A stretch of DNA of 41,708 nt from an uncultured bacterium (GTDB lineage Bacteria; Bacillota; Clostridia; Lachnospirales; Lachnospiraceae), in NCBI GenBank assembly GCA_937893485.1, contig CALBJL010000095.1, positions 1-41,708 on the forward strand. The letters run 5' to 3'. Position numbers and translations under genes: made by a program. Below are positions 8,447 through 16,625 of this stretch, in pieces. Position 1 is the stretch's first letter. Each line of letters opens with the position of its first letter. The notes beneath the pieces were generated by a model. The model did not search any database and was not told the DNA's origin. It saw nothing but the letters and a program-made list of their open reading frames with translations.

Positions 8447-8968
8447 TTAATCGACTACAAATGCCTGCTGGACGAGTCCGCTCTTGGGCGAAATAATCAT
8501 TGCTACATAACGTCCGTTCTGCTTGATCACCGCGTGGTCGATCAATGTGAGCTGATCCGGCGCATACGATTCGAGCGCACCCCTGCGATCCTTTAAATGA
8601 TCCTGCATCGTATTCATGAGTGCGGCTGCATCCTGCGCATCCTTCAGCTCTACGACTGCGATCTCCTCCGAACCGCCCTCCTTTGCATAGGCATAGAAGT
8701 AAGCTGCCACCCTGTCATATGAAAAATCGGAAAAAGATCCGAAATTCAATTCCGCCTGATCGTCCTTATCCGTGACAGTCACCATCTCCGGCAGCGTTGT
8801 ATCTGCCGCCAGCATATTTTTACACAGTGCATCCATATCAACTTCTGCCTGTGCATCCGCCTGATCTGCATCCTTTGTTCCTCCACAGCCGGTCAGAGCG
8901 GCTGCCAACAGAAGCATGCTGCATAAAAGCAGCACGTTCCGTGTGATATTTTTAAATAAGTCCTTCAT
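8447..8968 (-). CDS. DUF4358-type lipoprotein
   Basis: This small secreted lipoprotein has about 173 residues. The N-terminus MKDLFKNITRNVLLL is a signal sequence ending in the lipobox LTGC, so the mature protein should be lipid-anchored outside the membrane. The remainder resembles DUF4358 proteins, often found beside MBOAT acyltransferases in Clostridia (recognised by pattern, function unknown). I chose the ATG at 8968 because AAGGGGAAC sits just upstream; a longer frame would overlap the upstream gene and lacks a better site. The gene lies 24 bp before the acyltransferase start. A role in acyltransferase-dependent envelope modification is inferred from context. Confidence 0.8.
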   Translation of the reverse strand: MKDLFKNITRNVLLLCSMLLLAAALTGCGGTKDADQADAQAEVDMDALCKNMLAADTTLPEMVTVTDKDDQAELNFGSFSDFSYDRVAAYFYAYAKEGGSEEIAVVELKDAQDAAALMNTMQDHLKDRRGALESYAPDQLTLIDHAVIKQNGRYVAMIISPKSGLVQQAFVVD

Positions 8969-8981
8969 ATCGTTCCCCTTT

Positions 8982-10343
8982 TTACCTGTCAATTCCGCCA
9001 ATTACCTCCGTTGCCGATTCCTCTGCTGCTGCTCCATCCGATGTATTGACAACTTCTGTTGCCATCTCACCGGTAGTATTTGCAGTCATCTCATCCGTCA
9101 TCGGCACGGCTGCACCATCACCTGTCGCATCATTCGGATCCATAACCTGACTGCCAAACAGCTCATTGATTTTATTCGTCATCTCTGTCACCTTCTGCGG
9201 GTCTGCATCTCCAAGCGAAGAGCTGCCGCCGTTTCCGGAGTAATCGGATACATAGATCGCCAGTACATAGCTGTCTTCTCCATCATCCACCCATGCAGCA
9301 CTCAGATCCTTGCTGTCACCGCCCGGTATCGAATACATTGCCTGCTGCATCAGCTGCATCATCTGGTCTGCCAGCGCCAGATCCTTGTCAGTCAGCTTAT
9401 TCGGGAACTTGAAGAACAGGCTCTTACTCTTTGCCTTCTCCAATACCTTACACACCTTTGCCGGAATTTCAAACAGATCTTTCACCTCTACCGCACTCTG
9501 CACTGCATACGAATACTTCGTACCCTTTGCCTCCGGCAATGCGGAAGCATCCCAGTCATGACCGTTGCGCGCCTGCTCGTCTGTCATATTAAAATTGCGG
9601 TATTTAGAACCGTTTGCATCAGAATAGATATCCAACTGATACCACTCGCCGTCATCAAGCTTTACCATATCCCATGAATGATAGTCATTATGTACGATAT
9701 GTACTTCCATACCCTCCATATTAGCAAGCAGGCGGAACGTCGTCGCATATCCGACACATACCGCAGTGCGATCCAGCAGCACATCATGAGGCGTATATGC
9801 CTCGGCATTCTGCCCCGGCATACTGATCGTATGTCCGCTGCCCTGACCGATGTTGTCTACCATCCAGTCATAGATTGCCAGTTCCTTCTCGTAATCACTC
9901 ATTCCATCCTTGATGATCTCGTCGAGAACCTTCTTTGCCATATCGTAGGTTTCCTTGTCCTCGTCGCTCAGTCCCGACGGATCATTGTTCAAATAGGCAT
10001 CGGAGATCTGCGTGGTACTGCGGATCTCATACTGGTCCATGACCTTGTAGCCATCCTCCTGATAGGTGCTCTCCTGTTCTGCTTCCTCTGCCTGACGCGC
10101 ACGCTCATCATCGATGAACTGGCTCACCTTTGCATTCTGTCTTGCCTGCGTATCCATCATCCATGCACTCATGCCGATTGATGTACCTACGCCTCCTACC
10201 AGCAGAACCGCTACCAGCACAAACGCTACATGTCTTGCCAGCCCGTTCTTCTTTCCGGACGCTCTTTTTCCGGATTCCGCAGACGCTGTAACAGTCTGCT
10301 CAGCTGCTCTTTTCTGTTCTAATACTTCCTTCTTCTCTTCCAT
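8982..10343 (-). CDS. Membrane-anchored transglutaminase-like protein
   Basis: About 453 residues. A basic, Ala/Ser/Lys-rich cytosolic stretch is followed by one membrane segment near residues 38-60, so most of the protein faces outside. A transglutaminase-like cysteine-protease fold is shown by TAVCVGYATTFRLL (Cys near 195), NDYHSWDMV (His near 221) and WYQLDIYSD (Asp near 237), the expected Cys-His-Asp order. The C-terminal 200 residues are acidic and Thr/Ser-rich with no domain I know. The ATG at 10343 follows AGAGGAAAC, a better start than the GTG at 10364. It is first in the operon with the DUF4358-type lipoprotein and the acyltransferase. Cross-linking or proteolysis of envelope components is inferred. 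Confidence 0.85.
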   Translation of the reverse strand: MEEKKEVLEQKRAAEQTVTASAESGKRASGKKNGLARHVAFVLVAVLLVGGVGTSIGMSAWMMDTQARQNAKVSQFIDDERARQAEEAEQESTYQEDGYKVMDQYEIRSTTQISDAYLNNDPSGLSDEDKETYDMAKKVLDEIIKDGMSDYEKELAIYDWMVDNIGQGSGHTISMPGQNAEAYTPHDVLLDRTAVCVGYATTFRLLANMEGMEVHIVHNDYHSWDMVKLDDGEWYQLDIYSDANGSKYRNFNMTDEQARNGHDWDASALPEAKGTKYSYAVQSAVEVKDLFEIPAKVCKVLEKAKSKSLFFKFPNKLTDKDLALADQMMQLMQQAMYSIPGGDSKDLSAAWVDDGEDSYVLAIYVSDYSGNGGSSSLGDADPQKVTEMTNKINELFGSQVMDPNDATGDGAAVPMTDEMTANTTGEMATEVVNTSDGAAAEESATEVIGGIDR

Positions 10344-10544
10344 GTCTGTTTCCTCTCTTCTCACGCGAAATGATCCTCCCGGTCGCTTTTCCCCGGATGC
10401 CTTTTCGTATATACAGACTCTCTTTGTTCCTGTTCGTTACAAGGAACTTCCAAAAAATTCCAAAAAAATCTGTATATAATACTATAACGAATCAGCCCCC
10501 GAAAATAACTACACTTGGATCAAAAATATTTAAAATTTTTTATC
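10344..10544 (-). promoter_or_regulatory. Leader/promoter region of the transglutaminase-acyltransferase operon
   Basis: This intergenic space separates the operon from cbiG. A perfect 10-bp inverted repeat TATATACAGA/TCTGTATATA at 10408-10417 and 10469-10478 encloses a smaller GTTCC/GGAAC stem at 10426-10447. On the minus strand a TATAGT box (10481-10486) lies just upstream of the outer arm, so a transcript could begin close to this stem. No good -35 box is visible. The AT-rich stretch at 10510-10544 may terminate cbiG, but has no clear GC stem. Confidence 0.4.
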
Positions 10545-11555
10545 TTATTTTTCACACAGCCCGACAACCGCGAGCGTCATGCCGTCCTGCGCCTGCTTGG
10601 ACAGCCGTACATACTGCTCAAACCGGGCATTCTGCGGAATCCAGCCCTCACAGACCGCCGCGCAAAGCGCGCTCCGCTCGCAGACATTGTCCACGCCTAC
10701 CGTGCGGCACACAAAATCCGACGCTGTAAACGTGCCTTTTTGTGCACACAGTTCCTGCGCCGGATAAGTCAGAAACGGCACCCGCAGCCGCTTTGCCAGT
10801 GCAATCAGTCCCGGCTCCGTGCGCTTGACATCGATCGAAGCCATTGCCCGTATGCGGTACAGTGACCAGTCCTGCCGCGCAAACACAGTCTCCACAAACT
10901 CATAGAGCCGCTCCTGCGGCATACCGCTGCGGCAGCCCATTCCAAGCACAAGATCCTGTGGCACAAGATGCAGCGTATGGGAAAACGGTTGCCCCTGCGG
11001 ATGCGGCGTGATGACAAACCCGCACTCCGGCGTAAGTGCCCCGACCGGTTTTCCCTCAAGCAGCGCCCCCGACAGATGCTTGATCTCGTCTTTTTCCACG
11101 ATCGCCAGATGCCGCTGTCTGGCATAGGTATCTACCGAAAACTGATCCCGGACGTCTGTCGCCGTCGTGATAACCGGAAGTGCCGCAAGCTCCTGCGCCA
11201 CATACAATGCCAGCTCATTCGCCCCGCCTGCATGCCCGCTGAGTATCGGGATCACATACTGCGCCCCCTCATCTGCCACGAGAACTGCCGGATCGGTCAG
11301 TTTGCTCTCAACATAAGGTGCGACAGCACGCACGGCGATTCCAGCCGCCCCGACAAAAATCAGAGCATCCGCCTGTGCGGTCTGCTCCCCGACTGTCTGC
11401 GACAGCTCCTCAAAGCCTGCAAATCCGTCTGTTTCCAATCGTCTGGGGACAAAACAGCAGACGGCGGTTCCCTGCTGCCGCAATGCCTGTGCGATCCGTT
11501 CCGCCGTCTGTTTTCCACTTTCAGTAAATGCAAATACCGCCGCCTGCCTATGCAT
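10545..11555 (-). CDS. cbiG: CbiG, cobalt-precorrin-5A hydrolase
   Basis: CbiG opens the delta-lactone of cobalt-precorrin-5A and releases acetaldehyde in anaerobic cobalamin synthesis. The 336 residues carry the N-terminal ALIFVGAAGIAVRAVAPY and ILSGHAGGANELA blocks. The C-terminal CobE/CbiG-like domain begins at LVLGMGCRSG and ends with SDFVCRTVGVDNVCERSAL. I chose the ATG at 11555 (MHRQAAVF), 8 nt from AAAAGGG; a TTG two codons earlier is possible. No other cobalamin gene is in the window, which is unusual since cbi genes normally cluster. It sits at the end of a cell-wall gene run, preceded by a coding-like remnant. Confidence 0.93.
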   Translation of the reverse strand: MHRQAAVFAFTESGKQTAERIAQALRQQGTAVCCFVPRRLETDGFAGFEELSQTVGEQTAQADALIFVGAAGIAVRAVAPYVESKLTDPAVLVADEGAQYVIPILSGHAGGANELALYVAQELAALPVITTATDVRDQFSVDTYARQRHLAIVEKDEIKHLSGALLEGKPVGALTPECGFVITPHPQGQPFSHTLHLVPQDLVLGMGCRSGMPQERLYEFVETVFARQDWSLYRIRAMASIDVKRTEPGLIALAKRLRVPFLTYPAQELCAQKGTFTASDFVCRTVGVDNVCERSALCAAVCEGWIPQNARFEQYVRLSKQAQDGMTLAVVGLCEK

Positions 11556-11561
11556 CTCCAA

Positions 11562-11713
11562 TGCCCTTTTATTCCCCTTTCTTCAGCTGCCGCGTTTTCC
11601 AGTCTCGCAAACAGCACTAACATCGGCTTGTAAAAATCCCCGAAAAGCTCCTTCCAGAGCACTTTTGTGCCACAGCAGCGGATTCTCTCTGCCGGGTCGA
11701 TGTCCCCCAACAT
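11562..11713 (-). pseudogene. Coding-like remnant between the transglutaminase gene and cbiG
   Basis: From an ATG at 11713 a frame runs about 50 codons with natural-looking codon use. It encodes segments such as GTKVLWKELFGDFYKPML and FARLENAAAEERG before running into cbiG in the wrong frame. There is no good ribosome site and no recognised domain. The frame is also open upstream, inside the end of the preceding gene. It could be the C-terminal stump of a lost gene, possibly a former cobalamin-cluster member, or a short real protein. The call is weak. Confidence 0.3.
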
Positions 11714-11718
11714 ACCTG

Positions 11719-13317
11719 TTATCTTACGACCTGTACCTTTTTCGCCTTTGAGTACGGTGTATAATAATAATTGCCGTATGCATCTGTCCGATACCCTCTC
11801 ACGCGGACATAATAGGTCTTTCCCAGCGCCAGCTTTTTGATCCGCGCCGCCGCTGTTGTGAGCTTTGCGGATTTCTGGTTGCTGAAATCCCGCTTGGACG
11901 CATAACTCACCTCATATCCGGCATAACTGCCCAATGCCCGAAACAGCACGCGCACCTGTTTTCCCTCCAGATTTTTCGCCGAGCGGACACGCACCTCCCC
12001 ATCTGCAATGCGCACCGGAAAGATCTCATACGCACTGGCGAGCCTGCCATCCTGCATCGTAACCGCAGTCACAACGTAGTCTCCTGCATCCCGCAGCTCA
12101 ATCGGCTGCTCATACAGATCCCCTGATGTGGGTGTTGTGCCATCCAATGTATAGTACACTTCCCCCTGTGTACTGTCCATCGTGATCGTCAACCCGTCTG
12201 CGGTATCCGTGACCTCGACCTTGGGCTGCTCCAGCCCGTAAACAGATTTGAGACTATCGGAAAAACGGATATCCGCCGTCGGCATCAGCCCTATATACAG
12301 CGAGTTGGCAATATGGCTGTTATCCTGATCTGTTGCATACATCTGCCGCTCTGAAATGTGAAAATAGGCACTTCTATTATAGGAATCATCCCATGTTGCA
12401 TCTACTATGTACCAGTGCTCACCATAGCGCACGAGATTCCATGCGTGATCCGCACTCACCACTGCGATACAATCAATCCCAAAATAGTTGCACAGCAGCT
12501 CATAGAGCTTTGTATAGCCTGCACACACGGTTTTTCCGGTCGTCAATGCACCGTAGATCGTCTGTGTATAATACGGATCGGACGTATCCTTCGTGGCATT
12601 GGCAGCCGACAGATAGTCTATCTCATCACAGATCAGCTCATGGATCTGCGATTCAGTCTCGTAGACTGTGCCGCCCGTATGGATCTTCTGCTGCATCGCC
12701 TTGATGCGCGCATAGACTTTATCGGTTGCCGCCGCGCGGGCGCTGCCCGTTGCAAAGGTATCATAGATCCCCAGCGCGACCGCTCCGGTCTTTACATAAC
12801 GGCTGTTTGACAAAAAGTAATATTGCGGATTGGCATAGATAAATAACTCATACACCTTTTTGACCTGCTCACTGCCCAGTCCGAGCGTGCTGATCATTTT
12901 TGTTCCACGGCACACGACCTTTTTGCCGTTGCGGTTGACCTCGTATTTCTCTGCCGCAAGAGAACCGGACGTCAACAGTTCTCCGCAGGCAGCATCCATC
13001 TGCTCGTACAGGCGCTGCTCAGACTCTGTGAGTTTACTGTAATAATAATCGCTGCTGTAGCAGTCCCACTCATATACCCGCAGCTCCTGCCGGATGCTGC
13101 GCAGCGTATTGGCGTCCGTTCCTGCTTCATTCGTGCCATCCGACACGACGCGGACAACCGGCTCCTCGACAAATTCCATCAATCCGCCCGTCGGCACATG
13201 ACCGGTATCTGTTCCCGCAGACGCATATACCGGCGGCAGTACCGTTCCGGTCAACGCTGCCGTGAGCAGTCCCGCACATAATTTTTTCCATATCGTTTTT
13301 CTCGTTTTTTCCATCAT
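11719..13317 (-). CDS. Secreted transglutaminase-like protein with chitobiase-type and FN3-like C-terminal domains
   Basis: About 532 residues. A signal peptide ends near ASA (residue 33). The central region holds a transglutaminase-like fold: GKTVCAGYTKLYELL (Cys near 264), VSADHAWNLV (His near 289) and WYIVDATWDD (Asp near 306). After it comes a chitobiase C-terminal-like strand module with GEVYYTLDGTTPTSGDLY, near 382-400. The last 90 residues form an FN3-like domain with an ALGKTYYVRVRGYRT strand. The ATG at 13317 follows GGAG with 8-nt spacing, 13 bp after the murI stop. There is no sorting signal. It probably acts on peptides or cell-wall proteins outside the cell; the substrate is unknown. 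Confidence 0.85.
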   Translation of the reverse strand: MMEKTRKTIWKKLCAGLLTAALTGTVLPPVYASAGTDTGHVPTGGLMEFVEEPVVRVVSDGTNEAGTDANTLRSIRQELRVYEWDCYSSDYYYSKLTESEQRLYEQMDAACGELLTSGSLAAEKYEVNRNGKKVVCRGTKMISTLGLGSEQVKKVYELFIYANPQYYFLSNSRYVKTGAVALGIYDTFATGSARAAATDKVYARIKAMQQKIHTGGTVYETESQIHELICDEIDYLSAANATKDTSDPYYTQTIYGALTTGKTVCAGYTKLYELLCNYFGIDCIAVVSADHAWNLVRYGEHWYIVDATWDDSYNRSAYFHISERQMYATDQDNSHIANSLYIGLMPTADIRFSDSLKSVYGLEQPKVEVTDTADGLTITMDSTQGEVYYTLDGTTPTSGDLYEQPIELRDAGDYVVTAVTMQDGRLASAYEIFPVRIADGEVRVRSAKNLEGKQVRVLFRALGSYAGYEVSYASKRDFSNQKSAKLTTAAARIKKLALGKTYYVRVRGYRTDAYGNYYYTPYSKAKKVQVVR

Positions 13318-13330
13318 TTTTATCGCTCCA

Positions 13331-14134
13331 TCAAATATCCATATGCAGCAGTCTCTGGCATAATTCCAGTTCTTCCTCTGTTGCCAGACTGTTCTCAAAT
13401 GTCACTGTTCCGGCTGTTTCGGACGGGCTGAGCAGTCCTGCCGCCGCCAGCCTGCGGCGCATTTCGCGCGCCGTACCCGCTCCGCCGTCAAAAATCGTCA
13501 CGTTTTCGCCGACGATCTGCTGGATCACCTTTCTGGCAAACGGATAATGCGTACAGCCCAGCACAACTGAATCGAGCGGCTTTGTCAGATACGGTGTCAG
13601 CAGCTCACGCAAAAAGTCATACAGCCGCTCACTCTCCAGATCCCCCGCCTCGACGAATTCCATAAGCCCGGGACACGGCAACGGATAGATCTGTGCCCGA
13701 TCCTCGTAGCGCGCCATGAGCTGCCGGAACTTTTCCTGCTGCACCGTCATCGGCGTCGCCATGACAAGTACATGTGGATGCTCCTTTTGCAGCGCTGCAG
13801 GCTTTAATGCCGGCTCAATGCCGACGATCGGCAGCCCCGGATACATGCCGCGCATAAGCCGCACGGCTGCGCTTGTCGCCGTGTTACACGCCACCACAAG
13901 CCCTTTTGCACCCTGCTCTAACAGCACCTGCGCATTGTGAAAGGACAGCTCCCGCACCTGTTCGAGTGATTTCGTTCCGTAGGGTGCATTTTTTGAATCT
14001 CCCAGATAGATATAATCTTCGTTGGGCATGACCTTTATCAGCTCCCGCAGGACACTGATGCCGCCTACGCCGGAGTCAAACACGCCGACCGGCTGTCTGG
14101 CTTTTCTCTCTGTCAGTTGATCAGTATTCTCCAT
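13331..14134 (-). CDS. murI: Glutamate racemase
   Basis: MurI makes D-glutamate for peptidoglycan. The 267 residues fit the family. The N-terminal motif VGVFDSGVGG is followed by IYLGDSKNAPYG. Both catalytic cysteines are present: C83 in VACNTATSA and the one near 193 in LGCTHYPF. The ATG at 14134 lies inside the 3' end of the upstream muramidase gene (14-bp overlap), so translation is probably coupled; an ATG at 14143 is an alternative. No strong separate ribosome site is visible, consistent with coupling. Confidence 0.96.
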   Translation of the reverse strand: MENTDQLTERKARQPVGVFDSGVGGISVLRELIKVMPNEDYIYLGDSKNAPYGTKSLEQVRELSFHNAQVLLEQGAKGLVVACNTATSAAVRLMRGMYPGLPIVGIEPALKPAALQKEHPHVLVMATPMTVQQEKFRQLMARYEDRAQIYPLPCPGLMEFVEAGDLESERLYDFLRELLTPYLTKPLDSVVLGCTHYPFARKVIQQIVGENVTIFDGGAGTAREMRRRLAAAGLLSPSETAGTVTFENSLATEEELELCQRLLHMDI

Positions 14135-16244
14135 AACACACATCCAAATCTACGTTAATATATCCGCCATAAGCATCTAAAATACCATCGATCTGACCCG
14201 TGCTTGAATACTGCCAGATCTGCACGTTTCCGCCGCCGGTATAACGATGACCGAGGCTCTGGCTGCAATACCGTGCGATCCAGATATCCACATCATTGTC
14301 CTCAAGCTGTGTCTGATCGATGTAATTATTCAGCCAGTTCAGATTCGCATATACGATGAACTGATACCCGGCATCTTCTATAATCTTTTTATATTCCAGA
14401 ACCAGCTTTGTACGCTGCTCCTTGTTCATATTTTTTATCTGTAAATTGTCCTCCAGATCGAGCGCGATCGGATAGGTCAATTCCTTTCCGTCCAGCATCT
14501 CAAGGAGCTTCTGTGCCTCTTTTTTGCCCTCCGCAACGGATTTTGCCGTCGTATAGCAATAGATACCGACCGGAATACCCTGCTCAGTCGCACCCGCATA
14601 ATAGTTCTCAAACTGGATATCCTTTGATGTTCCGTGCGCGAGACGCAGCATCGCAAACTTGATGCCGGATGCCTTTACGGTTTTCCAGTCGATCGCCTGC
14701 TGCCACTTGGACACATCAATGCCGTTGACCGGGCAATCCGTGACTGTGACCGTCACACTTGTGCTGACAACCCCAACAGTCACCTGTATCTGTGTCTTTC
14801 CCGGCGCAACGCCTGTTACCGTTCCGTTTGCGTCAACAGTCGCGATCGACGGATCTTCACTCTGAAATCCGACCGTTCCCGGCAGCGCACTCTGCTCCTC
14901 TAAGACTGCCGTCACACCCGGCCCTAAAAACAGCGTGCGTGTGTTGACCTTGATCTCCTCGATATGGACAGCCGCCGACGCGCTCCTGCCGCCGGTCAGT
15001 GTATCTCTCACCGCTACGACATAATAGGAATAATCCTCGCCCGCAGTGATAGAGACATCCGTATACGCCGCTTTCTTTACGTTATCCGCCAGCAATGTAT
15101 ATGAACTGCTCTTTGCGGCCGCACGATAAACCTTATACGTTTTCGCCCCTTTGGACGCTGTCCACTTCAGATCAATACCGCCTGCCGACTGTGTTGCTGT
15201 CAGTCCTTCCGGTGCGGGAGGCGCTGTCCACGCCGTGACCGCAGCCGACCGTGCTCCGTATTTCATCGTTTCGTCGATCCTGTGACCGGCAGCCACCTTA
15301 TAATAATATCTTGTGCCCGCCGTCACGCCGGAATCTGTCCATGTCGTATTCGTGGTTGAAGTGACCTGTTTATAGCCGCTTCCCTTTTTCGTACTGCGGT
15401 AAACGACATATTCATCCGCATGATCGACACTGTTCCACTGTATGGTCATGCTGTAGGTCGTACCTGTCGCAGACAAAATCTGCGGAATATCCGATGACAC
15501 CTCGATCTTATACGCAGGCGATACCGTTCCGCGCACACGTTTTCCGTTCGGATTGACCCGCAAGCCTACGACCTTGTAATAGTAGGTTGACCCTGTCTCC
15601 ACGGTATCCGTATACGATGCCGTGGTCACATCCGCGAGCCTTTTATATCCACCGGTCTCCGTCGCGCTGCGATAGATCCGGTATTCGCCCGCTCCTGCCA
15701 CAGCCTCCCATGACATCTGTATCTGTCCAAAGCCCAGATGCTCCAGACTGACCGTCGCAGGTGCGTCCATCATCGGTTTTACCATGTACCATTCAGATGT
15801 TTTTGTCTCACCGTTCTGACAAGTCGCGATCACGCGAAAATAGTATTTTTTTGCACTGTATAATTCTCCTGCCGTATATTGCAGCGTATTTCCGGCTTTG
15901 ATGCGTGTGAGTGTCTTTGCCGTCTTTTTGTTCGTGCTGCGCTGCAGCTTGTAGCTGACCGCACCCTCAACCGGTGTCCAGCCCAGCGTCACGGAATCAT
16001 ATGCCGCAGATACAGTTTCCAGCACCGGCACATCCGCCGTAACCGCCTGCGTATCTGCTGTTACCGCCTGCGTATCCGGTGTGACTGCCTGCACAGCCGC
16101 CATGATCTCCTGTACATCTGTCGTGATCTCCTGCGCATCCGCTGCGGTCTCCTGTGGCTTCGCATACACAGTCTCTATCGGAATACATACTAAAGCCGCA
16201 GCCAGACATGCTCCAGCTACGAAAAGTCTTCTTTTGTTGTTCAT
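14121..16244 (-). CDS. Secreted GH25 muramidase with FN3 repeats and a Big2-like domain
   Basis: About 707 residues. A signal peptide (1-28) precedes a low-complexity stretch with a repeated QAVTADT-type unit (about 30-75). Four fibronectin III domains span about 70-430, each with YYYKVV- or YYFRVI-type strands. A Big2-like domain (about 432-505) contains SEDPSIATVDANGTVTG. The C-terminal 200 residues are glycoside hydrolase family 25 lysozyme: NGIDVSKWQ near 507 with the first acidic residue, and ALDLEDN near 595 with the second. It should cut the beta-1,4 bond after N-acetylmuramic acid. GGGAGG precedes the ATG at 16244. It is first in the operon with murI, which suggests a wall-remodelling role. 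Confidence 0.95.
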   Translation of the reverse strand: MNNKRRLFVAGACLAAALVCIPIETVYAKPQETAADAQEITTDVQEIMAAVQAVTPDTQAVTADTQAVTADVPVLETVSAAYDSVTLGWTPVEGAVSYKLQRSTNKKTAKTLTRIKAGNTLQYTAGELYSAKKYYFRVIATCQNGETKTSEWYMVKPMMDAPATVSLEHLGFGQIQMSWEAVAGAGEYRIYRSATETGGYKRLADVTTASYTDTVETGSTYYYKVVGLRVNPNGKRVRGTVSPAYKIEVSSDIPQILSATGTTYSMTIQWNSVDHADEYVVYRSTKKGSGYKQVTSTTNTTWTDSGVTAGTRYYYKVAAGHRIDETMKYGARSAAVTAWTAPPAPEGLTATQSAGGIDLKWTASKGAKTYKVYRAAAKSSSYTLLADNVKKAAYTDVSITAGEDYSYYVVAVRDTLTGGRSASAAVHIEEIKVNTRTLFLGPGVTAVLEEQSALPGTVGFQSEDPSIATVDANGTVTGVAPGKTQIQVTVGVVSTSVTVTVTDCPVNGIDVSKWQQAIDWKTVKASGIKFAMLRLAHGTSKDIQFENYYAGATEQGIPVGIYCYTTAKSVAEGKKEAQKLLEMLDGKELTYPIALDLEDNLQIKNMNKEQRTKLVLEYKKIIEDAGYQFIVYANLNWLNNYIDQTQLEDNDVDIWIARYCSQSLGHRYTGGGNVQIWQYSSTGQIDGILDAYGGYINVDLDVCYGEY

Positions 16245-16309
16245 TTTTCCTCCCAAATATGTGTGGTTTTATAGTTCTCTGCTTGCAAATAGCATAGTCA
16301 GCCATGTAT

Positions 16310-16338
16310 AGTGTATCTGAAAAGACCGTGAAAGTCAA
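16310..16338 (-). promoter_or_regulatory. Probable sigma-A promoter of the muramidase-murI operon
   Basis: On the minus strand TTGACT (16333-16338) is followed after 17 bp by TACACT (16310-16315). The -35 box matches at 5 of 6 positions and the -10 box at 4 of 6. The start codon is about 65 bp downstream. Confidence 0.5.
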
Positions 16339-16356
16339 CGTAACGCCCTTCCTCCC

Positions 16357-16539
16357 CTACATCTGATGGCGCACGATCAGATACTCGTTATCCAACTGGT
16401 AATATGGACAATTATCAAACGTTCCGGTCAGAAACCGCACCATATCGTCCTCATCCAGATTCATGTCGCACACGTAGCACTCGTCCTCATCGTCATAGAC
16501 AAAGTTGATGCATGAATCGCAATTTGATACTTCTTTCAT
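16357..16539 (-). CDS. Small CxxC protein (DUF6472-like)
   Basis: A 60-residue acidic protein with cysteines C7-x2-C10, C21-x2-C24 and C44, resembling a zinc-ribbon or rubredoxin-like knuckle. The sequence NCDSCINF, then ECYVCDMNLDEDDMVRF, then NCPYY looks like the small Lachnospiraceae proteins called DUF6472 (from memory). The ATG at 16539 follows AAAGGAAAAAGAAC; the longer frame has no site. It lies beyond a hairpin terminator after the DUF975 gene, so read-through or a nearby promoter must express it. Function is unknown. Confidence 0.75.
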   Translation of the reverse strand: MKEVSNCDSCINFVYDDEDECYVCDMNLDEDDMVRFLTGTFDNCPYYQLDNEYLIVRHQM

Positions 16540-16561
16540 GTTCTTTTTCCTTTCCAAAATA

Positions 16562-16620
16562 AAATGCAAAGAACCCCGAGACCGATGTCCGGCTTCGGGG
16601 TCTCTGCCTGCCCTGGCAGG
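16562..16620 (-). terminator. Double hairpin downstream of the DUF975 gene
   Basis: In the minus-strand transcript a 6-bp stem CCTGCC/GGCAGG (16607-16620) comes first. It is followed by a stem built on ACCCCGA/TCGGGGT (16573-16579 and 16595-16601) and then a T-rich tail. It ends transcription of the DUF975 gene at least partly, before the small CxxC gene. Confidence 0.65.
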
Positions 16621-16625
16621 TATTT

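Noticed and set aside
14030..14060. A match to the repeat core GCTCCCGCA inside murI
   Set aside because: Only about 9 bp, in a conserved coding region; chance similarity.
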